DNA of 64,000 bases from Mesostigma viride (taxonomy: Eukaryota > Streptophyta > Mesostigmatophyceae > Mesostigmatales > Mesostigmataceae), in NCBI GenBank assembly GCA_009746045.1, contig RPFO01000253.1, forward strand, positions 372,001-436,000, in the 5' to 3' direction. The number at the start of each line of letters is the position of its first letter. The stretch's first letter is position 1. Positions 1-11,800 of this stretch are shown one piece after another. The notes under the pieces were generated by a model. It was not told where the DNA came from. It made no database searches and worked only from the letters and a program-made list of their open reading frames with translations. The translations under genes were made by a program, and so were the position numbers.

Positions 1-39
1 TGGCATGTGAGTGCCCACACCGCAGCCTGTGTCAATTAC

Positions 40-3000
40 CTTCCTGCCCTTGAGTACAGGAAAGATGCCGTCCAGGTCCTCGTCCGAGAAGAGGTCATCC
101 ATCGCAAGCGCGCCCCGCACCAGCGCACCCGCGGTGCCACACAGCTCCTCACGGGCTGCCCAGCTGCAGGGCTTGGCCATGGCCTGCCAGTGTGGCTGCG
201 GATCACAACAATGCACAGGAACCAGCATAAAAGTTGCAGGCAGAAGTCACCAGGGTGCATGGTGAGCAACATTAGAGGGGCCAACGAGCACACGGGGCTG
301 CAATTGCAGGCACATGAAAGCAAACTTGGGCATCCAGCGATACACTTTCCTTCTGTCTTGCTGGCTACTCGTTCTGGAAGGAACCATGCTGCTGTTGTTG
401 GCTAAGAACACAAGAAACTGCTGCTGGTTGTGCTGAGGCCTCAGCAAATGCCTGCACGAGACCTAAAGCCTAGCCACACACAGGGCTTCCCTTGAGACGT
501 TGCTATAAAAGTGTGATGCTGCACCAAACCCATGCCATCATGAGAACCCAGTCCATGTGTTTTAACACTACAACGGCACAACTTGCCTGCATTTTCATTT
601 TTCATTTTTCATTTTCATTCATGAGTGTGGTCCGCCGACAAAACTGCTTCTGCCACACAGGCCAGAGCCTTGAGTGTACCATGACATCAGCTCACCTTTT
701 GGGACATGAACATCGGGGCGTTGGCCGCCACGGACATGGGCTGGTAACCGCGGGAAGCTGCGCAGGCGCAACCAGGGAGGTGGAAACACAATAACACAAG
801 GAACGTGCACGACACCGACCCTTGGCAGTGAGCCCAGTCAGCCATGAGGGGGCAGTAGAATTCTCAGTGCATGGCACGCCAACATGGCAAATAGAAGCAA
901 AGAGGCATGTAGGCAGCCCTAAAACACAATCAGCTCACCCAGTCATGTTCCGACCCTCAAAGAGGGTAAAAACGTCATGACGGGCACCCAGCTCAGCTGA
1001 GCCCACCCAAGGCTCCACCAAACAATTCTTATTTACCCCCATTCCCTCTGCAGAGGCTCCGACATACTGGCACACAAAAACAGCACGAAAACAGCTGCAG
1101 CCAAAGCAGGAAGGACAGGAGAACGGCATATTTACAGCGTGCCCTCTTACATATACAGCGTGCCCTCTCACCAGCATACGCGGCCTGCTCGCTGAAATCA
1201 TCGCCACCGTGGCGCAACGACCCACCCTCGGAGGCCGCGAGCACGGGCCACGAGGTGGCGCATTCCTGCAGGTCCTCCGTGCCGCCCCGGAAGCCTCTGC
1301 ACACGCCGCTCCCGGACGGCTCGCACACTGTCGATGTGATCGCGGACACTGAGGCATTCGCGGCGGCACTGGCGGACGGCACGCGCGTGCACACAGCCTC
1401 CTCAAATGCCTCCATGTCTGGCCACGCGCACGACTCGGGGTCCGTTGACGCCGCAGGGTGCGCCGCGTGGAACCCACCGCCCTTGCCGTGGGACAAGGAC
1501 GACATCACCGGTGCCGTAGGCAGGGCCGTGAGCGTCACGTCATCGAGACAGCTGGCGAGGGATCCGCCGCCCTCCGCGGCATTGTTGTTCATGCCGGCGT
1601 GGTTGCCGGCGCATGCGCTGGCGTTGCCCACGGAACACCGGCGCACGAGCTCCGAGGCGGGCGCGCCGGGCATGGCAGTCAGGGTGTCCAGGGACGTCAG
1701 GCAAGGCATGAGCATCGCAGACGAGGGGTCAGAAACCACCTGGGACCTGATGGGCGCGACCTGCGCGGCGGGCAGGTCCATCCCCGACGCGAACTCCTGG
1801 TGGAGGAGGGCAGGCTGTCGTGGGAGAAAAAGGGGAGGGCGGGAGCCAATAAGGGAGGAGGGCACAAGGTCCAAGGGGGATGTACACACAAACAAAGATG
1901 ATACTGTTAGCACGGAATGTCATCATACCATTAGAGGTGTCTGAAAGCTGAGCAACCTTGCGGCATGTCTAGCTCCCGAGTCACAAGGAAGCACAGGACC
2001 ATCATGGCAGAAATGGCGCAGGGAAAAACCATTCATACCAATTAGAAAACAATTTCAGGGACAACTTACACGACCCATTTGGCGACCCACAATCAGACAG
2101 TTAATGCATTATAAAAAATCACAAACCAAAAGCAACGGGAATATGCTTGGAGAGAAAAATAAAGCCTCACACTTGCTGCTTGCAAACCACCACCCACACC
2201 CCCGCCACCACTCACCAAGGTCATGCTAGGCGCATACTCGCTCTTGACCGCACGCACATAGCTGCCCGAGGGGAGACTCGCCGACTGGCCACACAGACCC
2301 TGTACCTGCCCCTGAGCATGATACGGCGCAGTCGAGAGCACCGAACAGAAGCTGCTGTGCTGCAACGTCTCCTCCGCACCACATTCCCAGTCCTGCATGA
2401 GACTGGTCAGGAGCGTGGAGCTTCCGCCATCAGTCACGGGCACCGCCATGGCCACGCTGGCGTTCTCCGAATTGCAGCTGCTATCCCACGACACCTCCCC
2501 CATGGTGAGGCAATCGGGGGATAACTCCGAGGACATGCCTGCGGCGCCGGCAGAGGGGAGAACCTCCAGGGGGGACTCTGGGCGGTGGAGTGCGTGAGCG
2601 TGGCCGCGCGCCAGCAAGCTGTTAGCCGCCGCATGGCTGTTGCCATTACCGCTGTTGTTGACATTATTGTTGATGCTGCCATTGTTGCCAGTGTTGCCAC
2701 CGCTGCTGTTGAGGTTGTGGGTGATTGCACTGGTATTCAACGCCGCCGCCATTCCGCCGGCGTTCCCGTAGCCGCCCGTCCCCCCTACGCCAGCCACCAT
2801 GGCAGCGTTGCTGGCGCTGTAGTACCCGATCGGGCGAGAGGATGTGGAGCATCGCGCCTCCCGCGTGGCCCGCTGCTGCGCTGCAAGGAGCGAGGCGGTG
2901 ACTCCATCCACATCAAGTACACCGTCTAGTGCCGACAGATCCGACCCATGATGCCCGCCGCTCATGCCGTGATGGCCCACGTCCATTATCCCCCCGCCGC

Positions 3001-4887
3001 CGCCCTTGATCATGCCGCCATCAAGGCCACCGAAAGCATCCACCAGAGAGGAGAGGTGGGAAGAGGCGTCCTCCATGCAGGCCAGCCCGCGGCGCTTTGT
3101 GGACCGGAGCAGCTCGTACTCGAGCGCCCGCGCGTGGGAGATGCCAGCGATGCTCCCTCCAGCGACATGGTTGCCAGCACCGCTGCCGTTGTTCCCCATG
3201 CTGTCGCCCGAGACGTCGCCAGCAGCCAACGCTGCCTCGACGGGTGGGAAGTTCTGCATGACGATGCTCTTGCGCTTGTGCGCGGCGTGGCGGCGTGACC
3301 CTTGCACGCTCGCCTGGCGCATCATGCCCTGCGCCTTGCGGAACGCGAGCAGGAACGCCTTGGTGCCGGAAGAGGGTCGGCCGCAGGAGGAGCACAACAG
3401 TTTCTGGACGCGGGAGACGCCGACCGCGACATCCGATTGCTGGAACTCGGTGCGAGGGCCGCCATCCACCCGCCGGCAACCACCGCAGATCCCCACTGGG
3501 AGGCCGCCGAGGAGGGCATCGAGAGCCATCCCGTCCACGCGGAGGGCGAGCGAGTTGGTACACAGCCCAGGGCCTCCCTTGCGGCCGCCCTCTTGGCTCT
3601 CGAGCTCTGCCAGGGACGCGGCGAAGTCTGCCGTGTCCTTAAATATCCGGCACAGCGTCGGCTCCTGGGACTCGTCGAGCAGGGGCCCCTGGGCAGCGCC
3701 GGGCGCGCACCCACGCAGCAGCGTGGCGCACATGCGAAGCATCGCAACAAGCTGGTCAAAGGGAAGGCCTTGCACAAAGCCGAGCTCGCGCGAGTAGGTC
3801 ACGGGCACGAAGAAGTTTGTGGTCACTCCCTCGACCTCGCGATGGATGTTGAGGACGGTGTAGTCATGCGCGCTGGCGGCATCTTCTTTCTTCTCAAAGT
3901 TCCCCAGGAAGCTGCAAGAAAGAAGTAGGGGAAGCAAGGGCAAAAAGGGTTGGAGCGAGGCAGAAGGTGCAAAGCGAGGAAGGCACAGGACGAATGGAAT
4001 TCGGAATTTGTTTGGTGAGGCAGGGGATGGACAGGCAGGGTTGGTTTAGATACGGTTGAGGACTAGGAAATCCTAGAGGGAAACAACAAAGGGTGGAGTC
4101 GCTGGTTCGGTAAAACCAGCACACAGAAACTGGTTTGCAACCGAAAAAAAGGAAATGGATACATAGACGGCAAAACGAAAGAAAAGCAACTCAATGAACA
4201 TGAAAAGACCGTAAATAAGACAACAGCGGGACAACAACCAAGAAGTAGCATTCTTTAAAGAAAGCAAAATCCAATTATAGACAACTACTGAACAAAAAGA
4301 CAGCAAGACTCCGCAAGGTCAACATGCAGAAGAGCTTGCACATGCCAGCAAGTCTAAATTTAGAACAAGGCCCCTTCACCAGCCAGTGACTCGGAACAAG
4401 CGGACGACGAGCTTCACACATGATACTCTTACCATGGACTAGAAAACACACAGGCAGAGCACCCAGAGACTTGGATTTGCGGCTGGGAACATATAGGCAC
4501 AGAGAGCGAAAGCCGCGTGCTCAAACGATAGCTCCTGATGATGACATACTTAGTACGCAGATCAACCTTGGCAGAACATCAGGTGCAAAAAAACAGCGTA
4601 TGACAGCCGCCGTATGCGTCCACCAGCACCCACAATAACTTGTCAATGTTCATGACTTTCAAGGTAAGTTTCGTGATGGTAAGCCTGCTTTCAGGCAAAG
4701 GATCGCAAGGCGCAGTGCTAATCGAGCACCCAACAACTTCCTAACGTCTTCAATCCCAACCAAGCCGAACGCTTGCCAGGCAAAAGTGGGTTCAAGGGCA
4801 ACGCACTTACATTTTCTTTCGGTTGCAATAGACGTAACTTTCCCACCGACCTCCAGGTTCTCGACAAACACCTATGCAATTGTCCAT
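40..4887 (-). CDS. AP2/ERF-domain transcription factor-like protein, spliced, partial
   Basis: Putative nuclear DNA-binding protein, reconstructed by phase-matched GT-AG sites on the minus strand. Exons: 4887(or further upstream)-4811, 3911-2216, 1814-1172, 757-696 and 195-40 (183 also works as the last start). Every junction keeps one frame. The AP2-like domain is split by the first intron: NCIGVCREPGGRWESYVY in the first exon joins FLGNFEKKEDAASAHD in the second, matching the YRGV..GKW / YLGTF..EEAA.AYD pattern of the family. The remainder is not recognised: Cys pairs (GICGGC, LCSSCG), a basic stretch RRHAAHKRK, Asn/Gly/Ser-rich low complexity, and an acidic DLFSDEDLDGIF motif in the last exon. 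The exon ending at 40 closes with a GTAATT donor, so the gene continues off the left edge. The N-terminus is uncertain: the AG at about 4869, after a CTACTAAC branch-like motif, could be an acceptor, implying another upstream exon. The AP2 assignment rests on a short, divergent domain. Confidence 0.68.
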
Positions 4888-6049
4888 GTTGGCGTTAGTA
4901 GAGACGGGCCGCAAAGTTCGGTAACAACTGGTATGCAGAAATGATGATACCGCAACGTGAATGTAGCGAGTTTGTAGGAAGTGGATAGCGGATAGCGCAC
5001 GCGCACTAGCCGCGGTCGACTCTTTTGTTTTGAAAGGGTTCAGGATGTTCACGAAACGATGTATGCTTGACGTCATCCTCGCAAATAATTTCTCCTGTTC
5101 AATGCTGTTAGATGCTGAATTCAGGCCGGACAGTCTTTCTGCGCTGCGATAGTAACAGTGATGTTTGTATTCCTGTGCCTATACTTCGTCCCCGTGCACT
5201 TGGTACTGGCCTTGTTGTCATGTCGTCAGTGACAAATTGTCCAGGTTTTGTCCGTGATTGGCTGCCAATGGCTGCCACAGCTGCAAGGTTCTTGATCGCA
5301 CTGAAGGGCCGAAGGCGCTGACGAGATCGAAGGTGTACGAAGTTCGGCAGTAACCGCAGTTCCGGAGGTAATAAATCAAATCCAAGACCATTCATTTTGA
5401 CGGATGTGCCATTGTGCATCCCGATCGTAGATACAAGCTGGTGAGCATAGCGGCGCCGCGCCAGCGCGATCTTTGTTCGATTTTATTTATTTATCCTCGA
5501 TTTATCTGCTCCTTTATTATTACTGTTCATGTGCGGCGTGGGATCCAACTGACTGACCTGGCCCTATCCGACTGAACTGAAAACTGTTCGGCTTCTGGGC
5601 CTGGTGCCTGGCAATCGTCCTGTGCTGCTGGACGCCTGGCAAGATCTGAGGCACGCTGTAACAGATTGCTGTGCGCTAGATAAACAAATATGATCGTGGC
5701 AGATTTGTGCAATCCCAAGTCACTCTGCCGTTGGTCTGTACTCTGTGCTGCGTCTCCGCATACCTTGGTCCGGAACTTCATAAAAATTATAAATTATTTT
5801 TTAAAACAAAAAAAAATTACCCGTACTTACAGGTCGCACAGCCGCACAGCCCGCAGTCAGTACGCAGTCCGCAGTCCGTAGTACGCACCTCGTGGCCCGC
5901 GGCGTGGAGTCGCCGCGCCGCACCTCGGTGACCGGGGCGGCGCTTCATGGCAAGTTCAACGTTGCTCCTTGGTTGCTCAACCGATTTGTTGTGATGAGCA
6001 GCAGAGATTCTATATTGGTCAGAGCAGCAGAGATTCTACAGTACAGTTA
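4888..6049. other. Intergenic region upstream of the AP2-like gene
   Basis: No convincing gene on either strand. Short ORFs here lack recognisable domains. Contains TTTAT-rich low complexity near 5455-5525, an A-rich tract near 5795-5818, and a CATGTGCGGCGTGGG motif at about 5528 that recurs at 8238, 18230 and 34300. It may hold the promoter and 5' exon of the AP2-like gene. Confidence 0.5.
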
Positions 6050-6051
6050 TT

Positions 6052-6118
6052 CCCGCGTTAAGTTGCGATCGCCCCCTAAAATTTGGCGCCGCAACTTAAC
6101 GCGGGAACGCAACTTAAC
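6052..6118. repeat. Palindromic MITE-like hairpin, copy 1
   Basis: A perfect 16-bp inverted repeat, CCCGCGTTAAGTTGCG at 6052-6067 and its complement at 6090-6105, surrounds a 22-nt loop. Another CGCAACTTAACG arm follows at about 6108-6119. The same arm and loop sequence recurs at 7992-8117. It looks like a tiny foldback element; no target duplication was confirmed. Confidence 0.6.
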
Positions 6119-6649
6119 GGTAGAATTAGGCTAGCAGCCCACCACCTCCTCCTCTGACGGACTTCTATGCGGCATTCGACACCTCTCGTCAAGCTCGATC
6201 CATCTGCAGCTTCAAAGCCGGCCAAAGTCCATTTTCCAGGCCAGATGGTATTTTGGACAAAGGCGGGCTGCAAAACACGCCGTGGGCAGCCACGCAGTGC
6301 CTGCGGCATTTTATACCACCGCCGGACAAATCGATGTGTTTTAACCCTCTGACCGGACTTCGGCTCTCTTTTTGGCGGGTTACTTAGTTGCCAAGCCGGC
6401 TTCACGTTTGACTGTGACCGGCAAAACATGGGAACAGTCGTGAGGGAAGCTTCATTTACTGTCAATGGCCTGCATGTAAAGAATCATAATGACAGCACTG
6501 CTGTTATTATGGAGGTTATTATGGAGCGAGACTGCCTGTGGCCTCAATGACGACCTTGTCTTTGCCCTTCTGTGGTGCCGTGCATTCGGCATGATGGTGG
6601 TAATTTCCGGCAAGATGTCTCAATTACAGACCCTGCATGGTCGTGGATT

Positions 6650-6880
6650 CTTATCAAAGAGACAACCAGCGCAGGCCAGAAATCGGGAGAATCCGGACCA
6701 TGGTAGCTCGAGCCTGCCGTTATCTTTTCCGCGTTTTCGAGTTGTTCAGGATGATGAAGATGAATGGTGATGGAAATGTGTATCCTTGTGCATTGAAATT
6801 ATGGCTGGCTTACGTGTGGAGCGACTAGATGACCTAGACGGTGGGGCCGGAAACAGCATGCTTGATCAGGGCGTGTGTTT
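6650..6880 (+). repeat. Dispersed repeat family delta, copy 1
   Basis: Begins with AGAGACAACCAGCGCAGGCC and runs through CGGACCATGGTAGCTCGAGC, TTTCGAGTTGTTCAGGATGA and GAGCGACTAGATGACC. The same order appears on the minus strand at 27240-27510 and, shortened, at 16600-16765 and 17116-17198. No coding function is recognised. The 17116-17198 copy has an apparent 8-bp target duplication. Confidence 0.6.
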
Positions 6881-7211
6881 CGAGCCTAACTGGCCGGGAG
6901 TGTCTAGTGGTGAGCACCATTGCTGCGATCGCTCTCCCACCATTTACGAGGAAATACCCGCAAATGGAAAACCACTGAAAAGGTCTAGCTAGTCAGTCAT
7001 CACGTTAGCCATGCCATGATTCCAAACGTCCAAGAAACTGCACACGGTGCAAAGGCAAAAAGCCGGAGGACAGCACTTTCAAATGTGCGGCGGGAACCAA
7101 AAGCCCGCGGATGCCAGAAAACATCGTGTTGCGGCAGCGACGCGACGATGTGGACGACGAATCCAGTGCCAAGCTCGGAACGGCCGCAAAGGAGATCTGG
7201 CATCGCACGGT

Positions 7212-7853
7212 TCAGATGTGCGGAGATACTATGCGATCCAGCCGGTCCACGACCTGTTTGTAGAGCTTGTGCCAAGGGGCAGCACCGAACAGATGTGGGT
7301 GACGTTGCAAAAAACATCGGACTTGACGGAGCATAATGGCTCGGTCATAGTCTTTGGCCAATAAACGCTGCAAGAGTTCAACAAGAGTCGTGATGAAATC
7401 AACACGATAAGAACAAAGACGGGAAAAACGATGTAACTGAGAAAGAACAACACCATATTTTGCTGTGTGGGAAAGGAGACTGTGAATATCGGGGTAACGA
7501 ATAAAAGGAATTTGCTGGTATTTAGGATCCTTGCGCTTATCATCGACAGCCGTACGCCAGCCCTTCTTGTTATGGGTAATGTTAAGATCGAGGTAATTGC
7601 AATGAGTATCCTCCGACGTGAGCTTTAATGTGAGGGACGCTTGCGGGTAGATGCCAGGCAGACCAGCGGTGATATACAAATGGGTTGCGAAATCAGGGTT
7701 GTCGAAAGCGATGACATCATCAATGTATCGACATGTATGGATAAAACGCCTGATGAGAACATCATCGTTTGAGGCAATGAGTGGATTCTTATGTACCGCA
7801 GCCCGCAGGCTGCAAAACTGACTAGTTTGTAAGGTTGCATTCGCGCTTTTCAC
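7212..7853 (-). pseudogene. Reverse transcriptase fragment, Penelope-like by motif
   Basis: A 213-codon ORF carries the RT catalytic motif CRYIDDVIAFDNPDF. It is followed by a YLDLNIT segment, then YGVVLSQLHRFSRLCS, the last resembling the conserved region after the palm in Penelope-like and related RTs (an R.CS block after a hydrophobic LDL strand). Fingers and N-terminal palm motifs are missing, so the copy is 5'-truncated. No GIY-YIG endonuclease is visible downstream. It lies between two palindromic MITE copies. A giant-virus or other non-LTR RT lineage cannot be excluded. The RT assignment is firm; the Penelope assignment is an inference. Confidence 0.6.
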
Positions 7854-7991
7854 CTAAGCCAGCAGGCGGGCCGGGGAAATTTGCGCGCCAGAGGGGCTTG
7901 CGTATTTTGCCGCCTAAAATCACGTAGCGGGTCCGGACTTGGCAAAAAATGGCCTCTTGTGCGGCCAAAAATGGCCTGACACCTACAAATC

Positions 7992-8117
7992 GAGTCATTA
8001 CCGCGTTAAGTTGCGATGGCCTCCATGCTTAAGTTGCGGTCGCCCCCCAAACTTCGGCGCCGCAACTTAACGCGGGAACGCAACCTTAAGAAACGCAACT
8101 TAACGCGGGAATGACTG
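7992..8117. repeat. Palindromic MITE-like hairpin, copy 2
   Basis: Outer arms of about 24 bp (CATTACCGCGTTAAGTTGCG at 7996-8015 and its near-complement ending at 8117) enclose a second hairpin with the same GTTAAGTTGCG / CGCAACTTAAC arms. The whole 126 bp can fold back. It shares sequence with the copy at 6052. Confidence 0.6.
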
Positions 8118-8842
8118 TATGTAGTTGCTCTTTATGTTTATGACGTTGCTCGTTTATTGTATCTTGCCAAGATTCAGATGCGCATTTCGCGGTACAACTG
8201 TTGTATACTAGGGTACTTGATGCATCTCTGCTGCCCATGTGCGGCGTGGGCAACAACAACAACAACAACATTAGTCGGGCCAGGGTCGGGCCTAAGATTA
8301 TGTACCTGCAACCTGCCAGTGCCAATTCACTCTCAAAGCCAGTTTTAATCATTAGCCAGGTGGCTGTCGCGGAGAAGGCGGAGGCATGTGATGGCAGAGC
8401 CGAGCAGGCGAGCACTCTCGGCTCTCGCAGGCCTCCGTGAAGCAGGTGAGGCACCAAAACCAGCGTATAAAGCAACGTGCCTCGGAATGCTTCGCGGCGA
8501 AGAATATCGTCCCACTACAAAGGAATCGCGCGCGGGTTACTCCCACGTCTTTTCTAGGACGTGACACTATGGCAGTTATCGATTCACGGTAGACCGGTTG
8601 GTGCGTTCGGACGAGTTTTGCTCATGTGGGGGGCCACGTTCAGCAGCAGCTGGCCCATGTCCTGATGAATAGGCATCTGCCATTCGAGTAGCGAAGGATG
8701 AGAAAACGCGTGGATCGTGCTGCACGGATTGCGTCGCAGTGGAGTCGTGAAAGGCGGGTTGTCTTGTGCACAATGGCAACTGTCCCAGGGAAACCCTGCA
8801 CGTCTTAGACGCCGACGACACGGCCGGATGCAGCCCAATGCG
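8118..8842. other. Upstream region of the GT90 gene with a CAA-tailed retroposon end
   Basis: At 8232-8272 the sequence GCCCATGTGCGGCGTGGG is followed by a CAA-repeat tail, a structure repeated at 34294-34350 (+) and 18222-18275 (-). It is probably the 3' end of a retroposed element. The rest, including the likely promoter of the GT90 gene, holds no recognisable gene. Confidence 0.45.
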
Positions 8843-8857
8843 ATGTATGGTAGAGAA

Positions 8858-11800
8858 ATGTACAGGCATACCTGGCTGATAAACATCGTCTGCTGCATTT
8901 TCCTGAGTACTCAAGCAGTCTATGGAGGTAAGTTACCGTGGTCGCTGTAGGGACAATATGCAGCATTTTTTGCGTGGACCCCCTTACCCAACTTAGACGC
9001 CGAGTAGTTATGGAGGGCAATTTTCTTCTGTAGCAATGAGTATACCTGTTAAAATCTAGCAGGGCAATACCTCATTTTTTTTTCTCTAGAGTTTTTGTTC
9101 CTCATAGTTTGCTTATCCATTCCCAACTGATGTTTTGTGCGTACATGTATGTGTCACTTGTGTGCACGTGGTGTGTGTGTGTGTGTGTGTGTTTGTGTGT
9201 GTGTGTATTTGTGTGCGTGTGTCTGTGTGTGTGCCTGTGTGTGCATGTGTCTGTGTCTGTATGTTTGTGTGCATTTGTGTGTGTATCGGTACATGTCGGT
9301 GGGTATGCCCGCGTGCCCGTGCATGCACCAACCTGCTCCTCAATACTCCTCATTGGTATGCGCTGTTAGGTTGTGTGCCTCCCATGGGTCGTCCCTGGGT
9401 GGGTAACCCCACAATGCGGCTCCCACCCATCTCCATATCTGTTGCACCTCAACTCCCCTTTCGGATGCTCCTTCGGTTTAAGGTTATTCCCCAGGTATCC
9501 TGCCTATTCCCTGTCCCAATATCGGCTTTCCTCCGCTCCTTGGATCCCTATCTGTTCCTCTGCCTCTGCCCCTGCCCCTGCCCCTGCCCCTGCCCCTGCC
9601 CCTGCCCCTGCCCCTGCCCCTGCCCCTGCCCCTGCCCCTGCCCCTGCCCCTGCCCCTGCCCCTGCCCCTGCCCCTGCCCCTGCCCCTGCCCCTGCCCCTG
9701 CCCCTGCCCCTGCCCCTGCCCCTGCCCCTGCCCCTGCCCCTGCCCCTGCCCCTGCCCCTGCCCCTGCCCCTGCCCCTGCCCCTGCCCCTGCCCCTGCCCC
9801 TGCCCCTGCCCCTGCCCCTGCCCCTGCCCCTGCCCTGCCCCTGCCCCTGCCCCTGCCCCTGCCCCTGCTGCCCTGCCCTGCCCCTGCCCCTGCCCCTGCC
9901 CCTGCCCCTGCCCCTGCCCCTGCCCCTGCCCCTGCCCCTGCCCCTGCCCCTGCCCCTGCCCCTGCCCCTGCCCCTGCCCCTGCCCCTGCCCCTGCCCCTG
10001 CCCCTGCCCCTGCCCCTGCCCCTGCCCCTGCCCCTGCCCCTGCCCCTGCCCCTGCCCCTGCCCCTGCCCCTGCCCCTGCCCCTGCCCCTGCCCCTGCCCC
10101 TGCCCCTGCCCCTGCCCCTGCCCCTGCCCCTGCCCCTGCCCCTGCCCCTGCCCCTGCCCCTGCCCCTGCCCCTGCCCCTGCCCCTGCCCGTGCCCCTGCC
10201 TCTGCCCCTGCACTGCCCCACACAAAGTCCACGGCGAAACCCATTCTGCTTTTTCAGGATAGTGTCGATTATGTGTGCCGTGCCTCTGTGAAGCTCTGCA
10301 GCGTCTGGTCTATCCTGCCTTATACTGTTGGCTTGCCTGCATGTGTGCACGAATTTTAATTGCTTGACGAGTTGCCCCCCAGCCCACCCAACCCACCCAA
10401 CCCACCCAACCCACCCACCCACCCTCCCACCCACCCACCCACCCACCCACCCACCCACCCACCCACCCACCCACCCACCCACCCACCCACCCACCCACCC
10501 ACCCACCCACCCACCCACCCACCCACCCACCCACCCACCCACCCACCCACCCACCCACCCACCCACCCACCCACCCACCCACCCACCCACCCACCCACCC
10601 ACCGGCCCGCCCACCCACCCCCCATCCGCCCACCTGCCCACCTATTTTGTGGACACTCCCTGCAGGCGCCTTAGTTCGTCCGGAGGCACATAAACAGGCG
10701 CCGGCTGTGGCCGCTAAAGGTGCGAACATCGCGTCTTCTGACTAACACAAAAGGGCAGTGGTGGTTGTTAACGAGTGTACTCGTAGGAACAGTGTGCTTC
10801 CAAGGCTGAACATGTCGACCAAAAGTGCGACCTTGATATCTAGGGTGAGTGTTTTGGCTAGTACATGTGGCGTACTGTATCGTAACGTGGCGTACTGTAT
10901 CGTAACGTGTAACCTGCTGCTGGACGAAACATTTTTGCGACGTAAAATGTGCATTGAAGTTGTTAGTATGCTTAAGTGGTGTGGTAGCGCGTTTATGAAT
11001 CTAGTGATGTGGTGTTTATGGTCGATACTGCCTTACCTGGCATTGTAGCAACTCCGCCAGGTCAACGGATGCCGCTTTTCCCAGCAGGCTTGCTCCGACA
11101 TTTCAGCTATGCCAACCCCACATTTGGTGATGCCACCACACAGGGGAGCATTGCCACTGTCAGATGTGATGATGGCCAAGATGTCCCTGGCTGGCTTGTT
11201 GCGCTGCCACCACAGCCTCTAGCCCATCCACTGGCGCTTTCCTTGCTCCGCCCAAGGCATGCCTGACCCCTCGGCAATTGTTGTTCATTTTTCCCCCTGC
11301 CCCTCACGGTTTGTCCTTTCCTTGTCCTTCCCTCGTACTTCTTTTCTTGCCCCGCCTCATGTCCGTGCCTTCCCTTACCCTTCTCTTGCTATTCCTTTTC
11401 TTGCCCCGCCTCATGTCCGTGCCTTCCCTTACCCTTCTCTTGCTATTCCTTTTCTTGCCCCGCCTCATGTCCGTGCCTTCCCTTACCCTTCTCTTGCTAT
11501 TCCTTTTCTTGCCCCGCCTCATGTCCGTGCCTTCCCTTACCCTTCTCTTGCTATTCCTTTTCTTGCCCCGCCTCATGTCCGTGCCTTCCCTTACCCTTCT
11601 CTTGCTATTCCTTTTCTTGCCCCGCCTCATGTCCGTGCCTTCCCTTACCCTTCTCTTGCTATTCCTTTTCTTGCCCCGCCTCATGTCCGTGCCTTCCCTT
11701 ACCCTTCTCTTGCTATTCCTTTTCTTGCCCCGCCTCATGTCCGTGCCTTCCCTTACCCTTCCCTTGCCATTCCTTTTTTTCCCCGCCTCATGGTTGTGCC

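Noticed and set aside
1255-1944. 229-codon plus-strand ORF
   Set aside because: Antisense to the phase-consistent AP2-gene exon 1172-1814; GC-rich shadow.
8457-8570. Possible additional small exon upstream of the GT90 start
   Set aside because: No phase-compatible splice pair or protein similarity could be shown.
9135-10262. Very long ORFs of Pro-Cys, Pro-Ala, Gly-Arg, Gly-Ala or Gly-Gln repeats
   Set aside because: They are translations of the CCCCTG array, open in all six frames because the unit is a multiple of three; the array lies in an intron.
10310-10729. WVGG / HPPT repeat ORFs
   Set aside because: Products of the ACCC tetranucleotide array, without a start, domain or independent support.
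11323-11800. Regular 54-bp repeats considered as a CRISPR array
   Set aside because: Units are contiguous with no unique spacers, and the genome is eukaryotic.
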